A stretch of 64,000 bases of DNA from UBA9659 sp965208605. GTDB taxonomy: Bacteria; Pseudomonadota; Gammaproteobacteria; Pseudomonadales; Azotimanducaceae. A program made the translations under genes and the position numbers. Positions 52,295-60,115 of this stretch are shown one piece after another. Under the pieces are notes generated by a model that made no database searches, was not told where the DNA came from, and was given only the letters and a program-made list of their open reading frames with translations. The DNA lies in the NCBI GenBank assembly GCA_965208605.1, contig OZ242345.1, positions 1,178,001-1,242,000 of the forward strand, given 5' to 3'. The first letter of the stretch is position 1. The number at the start of each line of letters is the position of its first letter.

Positions 52295-52400
52295 CCCCCG
52301 TCATTCTCGCCGAAGGCGGGAATCCAGCCTGTATTTTTTGCCGCCTTCCTCGCCGCTTGACGCTTCCGCGCCGTCAGGATCAAAGAAGGCGAGAATCCAG
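52295..52400. repeat. REP fragment
   Basis: CGTCATTCTCGCCGAAGGCG, TTGACGCTTCCGCGCCGTCA and AAAGAAGGCGAGAATCCAG modules between the MFS and FAH genes. Short palindrome ATTCTCGCCGAAGGCGGGAAT. Confidence 0.7.
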
Positions 52401-52485
52401 TCCGTCAATGATACTATTCAATTTTGTCATCGAATCAGTGAACACAAACAATCGCCCGCCGAGCCGCACAGATGAGGTGCTAGTT

Positions 52486-53301
52486 ATGCCCTATGTCATT
52501 CCGCCCACCGAGCCGCCGAGCCTGGCGGTGCTTGGTGCAAGAGGTGCTGTTGATACTGTTGCTGATAATAGTGCTGACACTGCTGCTGATACTGTTGTTG
52601 ATAAGAAGGCTGCTGATACTAGTGCGGGGGACAGATTTCCCGTGCATGTCATTTACTGCGTGGGGCGCAACTATGCCGCCCACGCGGTGGAAATGGGTAA
52701 CGACCCTGACCGAGAGTTGCCCTTCTTCTTTATGAAGCCGAGCTTTGCCCTGCTTGAGCATGGCGGCAGCATGCGTCTGCCCTCTCTATCAACAGATGTG
52801 CAGCATGAGGTGGAGCTGGTAGTCGCCATGGGCCGAGGCGGCACGGATATTGCGGTGGAGGAGGCGCTGTCTTATGTCTTTGGTTACGCCGTGGGGCTGG
52901 ATATGACTCGCCGGGACCTCCAGACGGCAGCTAAGACCAGGGGGCAACCCTGGGAGCAGGGCAAGACCTTCCTGCATGCAGCGCCCTGCTCGGCAATTTT
53001 GCCTGTGGCAGCTGCGAATACTGCTGCGGGTACTTCTGCAGGTATTGCTGCGGGTACTGGGGGCATCACCGACGCTGAGATTTATCTGGATGTCAATGGT
53101 GAAAGGCGACAGACCGGCAATATCAACCAGATGCTCTGGAAGGTGCCCGAAGTAATCAGCCGATTATCTACATTCTTCCCCTTGTCGCCCGGTGATTTAA
53201 TTTATACCGGGACTCCCGCGGGTGTGGGTAGAGTCGTCTCAGGTGATCGCCTTGAGGCGGTAATTACCGGCATCGGCAGGCTATCAATTCTTGTGGAATG
53301 A
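52486..53301 (+). CDS. Fumarylacetoacetate hydrolase family protein with two repeat insertions
   Basis: A 271-residue FAH-fold hydrolase/isomerase, probably acting on acylpyruvates such as fumarylpyruvate. Core motifs: HVIYCVGRNYAAHAVEMG, FFFMKPSFAL, HEVELVVAMG (metal-binding Glu pair), YAVGLDMTRRDLQ, KTFLHAAPCS and TGTPAGVGRV. Typical length is about 220-230. The excess is two slippage-like inserts, an Asp/Thr/Ala repeat (about 20-48) and an Ala/Gly/Thr repeat (about 170-188). The ATG at 52486 follows GAGGTG. Confidence 0.82.
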   Translation: MPYVIPPTEPPSLAVLGARGAVDTVADNSADTAADTVVDKKAADTSAGDRFPVHVIYCVGRNYAAHAVEMGNDPDRELPFFFMKPSFALLEHGGSMRLPSLSTDVQHEVELVVAMGRGGTDIAVEEALSYVFGYAVGLDMTRRDLQTAAKTRGQPWEQGKTFLHAAPCSAILPVAAANTAAGTSAGIAAGTGGITDAEIYLDVNGERRQTGNINQMLWKVPEVISRLSTFFPLSPGDLIYTGTPAGVGRVVSGDRLEAVITGIGRLSILVE

Positions 53302-53304
53302 AGC

Positions 53305-53665
53305 TTCTGCCCTTCGCGCCGTCATTCTCGTCACCCCCGTCATTACTGCCTTCGGCTGTGATGACGGGGGTGGCGGGAATCCAGAGGAACAAAGGCAACC
53401 ACCTTCCGCCGTCATTCTCGCCGTAGGCGGGAATCCAGAGGAACGAAGTCAATCACCTTGGGCATGTACACAACAAGATGGTTCGTCGCTCTGGATGTAA
53501 GCCGTGGCAAGCCCGGGAATGGCAGCGCGGAAGCGTCAGGCGGGCGAGGATGACGGAAAAATATACAGGCTGGATTCCCGAGCAAGCTCGAGAATGACGG
53601 CGCGGGGCGCCGTAGGCCGCCAGAAGGAGCAGGGACGCTCCGCCGTCAGAATCAAAGAAGGCGGG
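53305..53665. repeat. REP block (CCCGT-type arms)
   Basis: A long palindrome with arms CACCCCCGTCAT (53332-53343) and ATGACGGGGGTG (53361-53372), a short ATTCTCGCCGTAGGCGGGAAT palindrome (about 53412), the CAAGATGGTTCGTC tail, and a CGAGCAAGCTCGAG palindrome with GCGCCGTAGGCCGCCAG (about 53578-53625). Confidence 0.85.
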
Positions 53666-53771
53666 AAGCCAGAGGAACGAGCGGTATTGTCATCATTACT
53701 CTGGCTGATAAACTTGTTAAGAATATCTGGTTAATAAGCACGGGATAGGACGTCAACTAGCGAGACAAGTC

Positions 53772-54368
53772 ATGATAAAAATATTGCATTGCTTCTTCTT
53801 CGGGGGTCTGCTCTTGATAAATGCCTCGGCCACTCTGGCAGATAAATACGATGGCACCCTTGACCTGTTTGAATCTTCGCCGAGTGTGGAGCCTTTTTTT
53901 GAATCCGCTTATGGCTATGTTGTCTTCCCCCGAGTCAGGAAGGGCGGATTTATTGTCGGTGGCACCTACGGTAACGGGCGTGTCTATCTCCGTAGAACCA
54001 AAACCAAAAACAAAAACAGCACCCATGTTGGGAAGGCCCGGCTAAGGGGGCTGAGTCTTGGATTGCAAGCGGGCGGTAAGACATTCAGCGAAATTATCTT
54101 TCTGGAGGACAAACGCGCCTTTGAAGAATTCACCCGGAGCGGGTTTGAGTTTGAAGCCTCAACCTCCGTAGTGATCATCACGCTTGGTGCTCAGGCACAG
54201 GCAGGAACTGCCGGGTCTTCCGTGAGCGGTAGTGCTGGCGCTTCAAGAACCGCCCAGGTTGCCTACGGCTACAAAAAGGGCAGGGCTATTTTTGTACATT
54301 CCGGGGGAGGCCTGATGTACGAAGCCTCAGTCGGCGGGCAGAAAATCACCTACGAATCAGTGGAATAG
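53772..54368 (+). CDS. SYLF/YSC84-domain lipid-binding-like protein, exported
   Basis: A 198-residue protein with a signal peptide (ILHCFFFGGLLLINASATLA) and a SYLF domain (residues 30-195), recognised by the repeated glycine-rich strands: GYVVFPRVRKGGFIVGGTYGNG, AQAGTAGSSVSG and GGGLMYEASVGG. Eukaryotic YSC84/SYLF domains bind phosphoinositides; the bacterial role is not established. A Lys/Thr/Asn-rich loop (RRTKTKNKNSTH) is inserted near residue 75. Convergent with the res gene, 32 bp apart. Confidence 0.82.
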   Translation: MIKILHCFFFGGLLLINASATLADKYDGTLDLFESSPSVEPFFESAYGYVVFPRVRKGGFIVGGTYGNGRVYLRRTKTKNKNSTHVGKARLRGLSLGLQAGGKTFSEIIFLEDKRAFEEFTRSGFEFEASTSVVIITLGAQAQAGTAGSSVSGSAGASRTAQVAYGYKKGRAIFVHSGGGLMYEASVGGQKITYESVE

Positions 54369-54400
54369 CGCTGGGTTGAGTGGGTATTGGGGGTAATTTC

Positions 54401-57400
54401 TTACAGATTCTGCAAGGTAGCCCTAGCCTCACTGACAGCGGCGTCAACTTCTCCGACCTTGAAAACCATCCGATACTGCCATCGCCCGTGCTTGCCATCG
54501 GCATTGACGGCGTTGACCCAACGCATGGCGGCACCTTTCTTTATGTCTTTCAACGGGTCGTAGCCCTTGGTTTCCAAAATCAGATAGTGCTGTTTTTCCT
54601 CGTGCAGACGGATAAGAAAGTCAGGCATGTAGTCATGCGTCTCCCCATTATGTAAATAAGGGATGCCAAAGCCCATGCCTTCATTTTTAGCGAAAGCAAC
54701 AACTTGTGGATTGTTGTCCAGATGATAGGCGGCTGTCTGCTCGAGTTTTTTGGTGTCTGGCACGACCGCGTTGATATGACTTTTTAGCACCGGATAAGGT
54801 TCTCGCAGGGTGAAAAAATTCACATCTGCGGTTGAACCCTCGCCGCGCAAACGCTCGTAGCGGGGCAGTTCCGGGGTTTCGCCAGCAGATGTATCGGGAT
54901 GAATGTTTTGTCGCAGCCTTTCAATTATCCATCCATAATAGGGTGACATAAAAGCATCTTTCTTGTCGGCAGGTGCAGTAGCGGAAACCTTCTCGTCGAT
55001 GTAAGCGCACACGATTTTATATAACTGCGAAAAGAGAATGTTTGCTGGCAATTCACACTGGTCATCCTCAGCATACTCACAGGTCAACGCGGTTGTCATC
55101 TTATATATTTCTTCTTGGAGTCGAAATTGCTGACGAAAATCATGCAAAGATGCATCGTTGCTTTTTCCGGGTCCGTGCAAAGAGGGGCGTCCCTTGTTGG
55201 TTAATAATCCCGCCTTCATTTTGACCTCTGGCGGAATGTTGGTGTGATCAATAGACAAGGGTGGGATATTTTCCATGTCACAAATGATGCGCCGGCGAAC
55301 AGTTTGTCGGTAGCCTTCCACACGCGGAAAATGGATTTCATACTCCGCCTTGCCAGGAAGTGCATAAATATGATGGCGGCTTTCTTGTTCCGATCTGCTA
55401 CCACCGCTTGCCTTGAGGGTAAAGGACGACAGCGGCACCCCAAAGACGGTGGCAATTTCTTCCTGCATCAATCCGTCTTCGCCGACAATGTATGACGCAC
55501 GTCGCAACCCACGCCCTATTACCTGCTCGCACAGCAGTTGCGACATGAAAGGACGCAGACCAATGATGTGTGTCACCGTACTGCAATCCCAGCCTTCGGT
55601 GAGCATCCCAACGCTGACAATGCAACGTACATCGCGCCCTGGCGGATGTTTCTCGCGCTCCAATTTTTCCGCCAAATCCTCAAAACCCTCAGGATATTGC
55701 GGTCGTTGTTGGCTGTCCCGGACCCAGTCTCTTTTGCCGATGGTGTCCAGAGTGTGGCGCATCCAGCGGGTTTCGTCGCTCTTGGTGTTACCGCTGTCTA
55801 TTTCTTTTTGCACATTTGAATAAACGCAGATGGTGTTCTGCTTGTCCTCAGTGTTGCGCAGTTCAGGCAGATTTGCCCGCGGAATAGTGGCTATCGGTGA
55901 CTTGTCATCGGCAAGCCATTCATAAATCATTTGCGCCAATTTCTTGGTCTTGCAAACCAGGATAAACACTGGTGGCCTCGGGTCATCGGAATCCGCCCAC
56001 TGCTGACGCGTTTTTTCCCACATGCCACCCAGCATGGCAATCGGCGTATACGCATATTTGACGATCGCTTCCGGCTTGGCATCGCTTTTTTTACCGCCGC
56101 GTTCCGTTGGTGTCAGTTGCGGCAAGATCCATTTCCAAATATTAAAATATCCCGGAACCGATTTGCCAGAAGAGTCCTGCGTCGCCAGTTGCGGGATTTT
56201 CACCAACCCGGATTCAATCGCATCTTGCAAACCGAAATCGCTCACCGTCCAGGGGAAAATACGGTTTGTGTTGGCACCCGCCTTGCCCAGGAAATAAGGT
56301 GTTGCCGAAAAATCAGCGCAGAAATTAATACCACGCAATTTATGCACCCGGTCCAACCCATCCACCCAGACTGTGGCTTCCTTGTAATAATTGGCGGCCA
56401 TCTCATCGTCGCCAAGCATCTCGTTGTCACTATCATTGCCATTGTCGTCACTGGTGGTATGCAGACGGTAAGCGTGGTGCGCTTCGTCGTTAAAGACAAG
56501 AATGTTTTGTCGTGTTCCTAGTTCCCCCTCCAGTACGCGTCGTAATATAGCGGCATCGGTTTCAATGTATTTTTCAGATTGGATTTTTGCTTTTTTCAGC
56601 GTTCCACTTTTGTCTCGAATTTCTTCATCAACTTTTATAAGCCCCAAATTATGTTGTTGGCGTAGATGGGCTTCGGTCATGTAACGCCGGCCTCGCGCCG
56701 TAGTATTTTTGTCACCGATAGAAATAGTTTCGTGCACATGAGTAAGCTTCCCCGTTTTGATTACCTTGTTGGTAGATTGGGAGGTACGCGGCTCAAATAC
56801 ATGCCAATTGACGGTGAAAAGCCGCCCCTGCGCTAAGATGGGCATCATGGATTCTGGTACCAGATCGCGGGTACGATAAATACTGGCTTCGCCGTTTTTT
56901 GGATCCAACTCCACCAATCGGTCACGAATGGTCACATTGGGACAGACAATCAAGATAGCATCGGAAAAACGCCGATCGCCTTTGTTGTTCGCCTTGTTCA
57001 GCAGACTCCAGGCCGCCAACATCGCCATGACGGTGGTCTTACCGGCACCAGTTGCCATCTTGCAACAAAGACGACGAAAGGCAGTAAATCCATCCCGTTG
57101 CTTGTCTTCGCCCGGTTCATCCGATGGGATATCAATGCCCTGTAAAAAATCAGTGCGTGCTTCGGTGAGAAAAATAATCGTTTCAGCGGCTTCTAGCTGA
57201 GCGAAAAACAGTGGTTGCTCCCGCCCCTCCCGCCGCCAGTAATTCAGCAACTCCATGGTCACACGACTGACGCCACCTTCCCCGCGCAGGGCAAGGGGTC
57301 GCCATTCTGTAAGCCGCTTGCGAATCAGCGACACCGTTTGTAACTCTATCTCATAGCCGACATCGCGCTCATTTTTGTCATGGATTTTTGTCCCCGGTGG

Positions 57401-57532
57401 CAGATACAGATAAGTCGGCTTGCTACGGCTGTTAATTTTCTCCGCTGGCTCGTGCTCGTGTATTTTCCAATGCGCCGGCGGCTCCTCGTAGGGAGAGTTG
57501 ATAATTGGGTTCTTGACTTCTGATGCGAGCAT
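54401..57532 (-). CDS. Type III restriction enzyme Res subunit (helicase-nuclease)
   Basis: A 1043-residue SF2 helicase-nuclease. Walker A MATGAGKTTVM (residues 159-169), motif II VFNDEAHHAY (DEAH), helicase C-terminal motifs SVGMLTEGWDC and QVIGRGLRR, and a C-terminal PD-(D/E)xK site, PDFLIRLHEEKQHYLILETKGYD, in two parts (Asp, then Glu-x-Lys). Res works with Mod and cuts after translocation between inverted sites. In this island two ATPase genes separate it from mod. The frame is intact. A 320-bp gap with a MITE-like element lies upstream. Confidence 0.88.
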   Translation of the reverse strand: MLASEVKNPIINSPYEEPPAHWKIHEHEPAEKINSRSKPTYLYLPPGTKIHDKNERDVGYEIELQTVSLIRKRLTEWRPLALRGEGGVSRVTMELLNYWRREGREQPLFFAQLEAAETIIFLTEARTDFLQGIDIPSDEPGEDKQRDGFTAFRRLCCKMATGAGKTTVMAMLAAWSLLNKANNKGDRRFSDAILIVCPNVTIRDRLVELDPKNGEASIYRTRDLVPESMMPILAQGRLFTVNWHVFEPRTSQSTNKVIKTGKLTHVHETISIGDKNTTARGRRYMTEAHLRQQHNLGLIKVDEEIRDKSGTLKKAKIQSEKYIETDAAILRRVLEGELGTRQNILVFNDEAHHAYRLHTTSDDNGNDSDNEMLGDDEMAANYYKEATVWVDGLDRVHKLRGINFCADFSATPYFLGKAGANTNRIFPWTVSDFGLQDAIESGLVKIPQLATQDSSGKSVPGYFNIWKWILPQLTPTERGGKKSDAKPEAIVKYAYTPIAMLGGMWEKTRQQWADSDDPRPPVFILVCKTKKLAQMIYEWLADDKSPIATIPRANLPELRNTEDKQNTICVYSNVQKEIDSGNTKSDETRWMRHTLDTIGKRDWVRDSQQRPQYPEGFEDLAEKLEREKHPPGRDVRCIVSVGMLTEGWDCSTVTHIIGLRPFMSQLLCEQVIGRGLRRASYIVGEDGLMQEEIATVFGVPLSSFTLKASGGSRSEQESRHHIYALPGKAEYEIHFPRVEGYRQTVRRRIICDMENIPPLSIDHTNIPPEVKMKAGLLTNKGRPSLHGPGKSNDASLHDFRQQFRLQEEIYKMTTALTCEYAEDDQCELPANILFSQLYKIVCAYIDEKVSATAPADKKDAFMSPYYGWIIERLRQNIHPDTSAGETPELPRYERLRGEGSTADVNFFTLREPYPVLKSHINAVVPDTKKLEQTAAYHLDNNPQVVAFAKNEGMGFGIPYLHNGETHDYMPDFLIRLHEEKQHYLILETKGYDPLKDIKKGAAMRWVNAVNADGKHGRWQYRMVFKVGEVDAAVSEARATLQNL

Positions 57533-57656
57533 TATTGTTTAGCTTCCTTTCACCATTTTCAGTAAATTTTCAACGCCGATTACAAAATGATTAAAACTGG
57601 TTGATGTATTGCTACTGATATTCATATATGCAGGCACTGTTCTTGCCGCGTGTCCT

Positions 57657-57869
57657 CTTGGATTCAACCTTGAAGTGCAACTTCACCCTCCCCGCCGACC
57701 CCCGTCATTCTCGTCACCCCAGTCATTACAGCCATCGGCTGTGATGACTGGGGTGACGGGAATCCAGAGGAATGAAAGCAATACCGTTCGTTCTTCTGGA
57801 TTCCTGCCTACGGCGAGAATGACGGCGGGGAGTGGCTTGCCCCGGTTGCACTTCAAGGTTGAATCCAAG
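57657..57869. mobile_element. MITE-like element with 25-bp perfect terminal inverted repeats
   Basis: The left end at 57657-57681 (CTTGGATTCAACCTTGAAG...) and the right end at 57845-57869 are exact reverse complements over 25 bp. The 213-bp element encodes nothing and contains a REP palindrome (57715-57755) and CTTCACCCTCCCCGCC. Its right end supplies the last codons and the stop of the adjacent ATPase gene. A solo identical end lies at 34393-34417 and a decayed one near 45371. Confidence 0.85.
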
Positions 57870-59046
57870 CTACTTCCAGGAGATCCTGTCTCCATAACCA
57901 GCCTAAATTATCTCCAGCATCTATTAATGCCTTGATTTGTTTATTTTCGAATAGCGGATAAATTGTCGTTACACCGCTTTTTTTATTCAATAAAAATGCT
58001 TCTTCAATTTCCACATTATTCAAAATGTCGGGAGAATGAGTAGAAATAAAAACCTGCCCTCCTGCTTCTGCATAAGCGTGTAATTCCTCGACAAGAACGT
58101 CGAGCAGTTTCGGAAACAATTGATTTTCCGGCACCTCAATACACAAAAGTGGATGCGGGTGCGGATCGTGCAACAAGACTAAATACGCAAACATTTTGAT
58201 AGTGCCGTCTGACATATTGCGAGCACTGAATGGATCCTTAAAAGCACCGTCTTGAAAACGCAATAACACATGTCCGTCTTCGGTAATGCTGGAGGTTACT
58301 TTAGACATGCCAGGGATTCTGGCTTGAAATTTGTCTAGGATTTGATCGAAAATCGGGCGATCATTCTCGTACAGGTGTTGTACAACCAAGGGTAGATTAT
58401 CACCGCTTTCCGACAGGTGTTCAGCAACACCAACTTCCGCCCGTTGACGCGCAGCCATAATGTGAAAGTCCGAAACATGCCAATTTTCAATTAAATTACG
58501 GAAAGCACTCGCCGCCTTAAAACGCTGAAATTGCCCCAATCCTTTAATCGCGAGTATGTCGCTTGAATCCAATGATTGTTGTTCCTTATCCAATTCTGAA
58601 TCTGGCTTGCTAAAATCTTCCTCATTACTAATGGCATACCCCTCCCCTTTCTTGAAATCCAGAAAATGATAAGGCGAACCATAACGTCCTCTCTTGTATC
58701 GCAAAATCTCCCGCTGTATCACCGGGGAACCGCTGTTGTCGGCAGCAATTTCCAAATAGTAGGTGACCAATCGCTCCACCTTGGAAATCTGCATTCTAAA
58801 TTTAATTTCAATGACGATAGGCTCATCTACATGGCCACGCGTTACTACTTCTTTGTAGCCTCCCATCCTTTGAAGGGCCTTATCGACATTGTGTTGTAGC
58901 GCATATTTTAAGAAATCAAAAACCTGGAAAAGTGTAGATTTCCCACTACCGTTAGCACCCATAAAAACAGCAAGAGGTGGAATATCACGCAGGTCAATAT
59001 CGTGTAATGCGCGGAAGTTTTTGAGACGGATTGTTTCAATTTTCAT
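57853..59046 (-). CDS. AAA family ATPase (AAA_21/OLD-like), first of two in the type III island
   Basis: A 397-residue ABC/SMC-like ATPase: N-terminal KNFRALHDIDLRDIPPLAVF, Walker A GANGSGKST, signature-like FSARNMSDGTIKMFAYL, and the H-loop FISTHSPDIL. The Walker B position reads LLCIEVPENQL, where I-E-E-P-E-N is usual; a Val replaces the second acidic residue. The last residues WIQP and the stop lie inside the right end of a MITE-like element, so the C-terminus may be altered. Same strand as mod and res. Comparable ATPases occur in defence islands; role here unknown. Confidence 0.78.
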   Translation of the reverse strand: MKIETIRLKNFRALHDIDLRDIPPLAVFMGANGSGKSTLFQVFDFLKYALQHNVDKALQRMGGYKEVVTRGHVDEPIVIEIKFRMQISKVERLVTYYLEIAADNSGSPVIQREILRYKRGRYGSPYHFLDFKKGEGYAISNEEDFSKPDSELDKEQQSLDSSDILAIKGLGQFQRFKAASAFRNLIENWHVSDFHIMAARQRAEVGVAEHLSESGDNLPLVVQHLYENDRPIFDQILDKFQARIPGMSKVTSSITEDGHVLLRFQDGAFKDPFSARNMSDGTIKMFAYLVLLHDPHPHPLLCIEVPENQLFPKLLDVLVEELHAYAEAGGQVFISTHSPDILNNVEIEEAFLLNKKSGVTTIYPLFENKQIKALIDAGDNLGWLWRQDLLEVAWIQP

Positions 59047-59077
59047 CGGTGTTCTCTATCGAGTTTTAAGTTTCTAA

Positions 59078-59131
59078 TGATACATCGGCTTACTAGGGTT
59101 GCTGATTTTCTCCGCTGGTTCCTGCTCAGAG
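59078..59131 (-). pseudogene. Fragment of a res 5' region
   Basis: The minus strand here encodes EQEPAEKISNPSKPMY, close to residues 27-41 (EHEPAEKINSRSKPTY) of the intact res gene. The DNA at 57408-57459 matches over about 50 bp with roughly one base in six changed. It overlaps the last codon and stop of the second ATPase gene. It looks like a relic of a res gene that once followed directly, or of recombination that moved the ATPase pair in. Confidence 0.65.
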
Positions 59132-60115
59132 AGATTGAATCAATGATGCTTTTTCCTCGTTATTTGCTATTTTTCTTGGCGTGTCCAGCAAAGCACACAA
59201 TTCTCTGGGGTCAACCGCATTGATAACCACTTCAGAATGTGTGGCGATGATTAATTGCGAGTTGTTTGCTTGCGCGGCAACTCTTAGTTCACTATAAATG
59301 CGGTCTTGCAAAATTACATGCAGATGAGCATCCGGCTCGTCCAACAACAACACCGTTCCCTGTCGGGAATGTAAAAAAGTCAACAACATCAGCACCTGCA
59401 AAAAACCACTGCCAGCACTGGCAATATCAAACTTCACCGCTTTCTGTTTTTGCGAATGTTGGTATTCGGCGATAATATTGGGTCCGTCAGCGTTTGGGGG
59501 TAGCAATTCGTAACCAAACATACCGCGGATAGACTGGACTAACTTCTCCCATGCGACTTGATTGTAATGCGTTTCAACCAGTAAATTTCGGAACACATCG
59601 CCTGGTTTGCCTTGTCCTAATAATTGCTTGATTTTCGGTTGCTGATACACCGGTTCTTCGATGTTTAGTCCGGTCATAGCGGGAACAAAAACCGGCTTGA
59701 AAGAATGATCTAGATTTTTTAACCACTCTCGGTCTACATCCTTGCGTGGGCGAACATAAACTTGCTCAGTGCTATCGTGGTTGACTTCCATTGCAACGGA
59801 TTCACCGTCAATGGTTATTTCTATTTCAATGCCACTGCCCAAAGTACGCTCATTCCATAGCATATCAAAAACACGCAACGGCACGGAATAAAATGTCTGT
59901 CGTGTAATAGGTGCTCTGGTGTAAGCACCACCGTGTCGCTGGTAATCATTCAATTCACGCCAGCGTTCCAATGCCAAGGACCAGGTGGCGATAGCCTGCA
60001 GCAACGTTGTCTTGCCAGAATTATTTGGTCCCGCAAGCACAACATTACCGCCAAGGTCGAAAGTTTCCTCCTTGAACCGTTTGAAGTTGCGAATAATGGC
60101 TTTATTGATTTTCAT
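59126..60115 (-). CDS. AAA family ATPase (OLD/RecF-like), second of two; possibly C-terminally shortened
   Basis: A 329-residue ATPase: KAIIRNFKRFKEETFDLGGN, Walker A GPNNSGKTTLL, signature SAGSGFLQVLML, Walker B TVLLLDEPDAHLH with intact acidic residues, and H-loop IIATHSEVV. It starts in an ATGA overlap with mod, so it is translated with it. The chain ends shortly after the ATPase core (RKIANNEEKASLIQSL); relatives often continue with a further domain, and the stop falls at a res-like DNA fragment, so truncation is plausible. Confidence 0.78.
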   Translation of the reverse strand: MKINKAIIRNFKRFKEETFDLGGNVVLAGPNNSGKTTLLQAIATWSLALERWRELNDYQRHGGAYTRAPITRQTFYSVPLRVFDMLWNERTLGSGIEIEITIDGESVAMEVNHDSTEQVYVRPRKDVDREWLKNLDHSFKPVFVPAMTGLNIEEPVYQQPKIKQLLGQGKPGDVFRNLLVETHYNQVAWEKLVQSIRGMFGYELLPPNADGPNIIAEYQHSQKQKAVKFDIASAGSGFLQVLMLLTFLHSRQGTVLLLDEPDAHLHVILQDRIYSELRVAAQANNSQLIIATHSEVVINAVDPRELCALLDTPRKIANNEEKASLIQSL

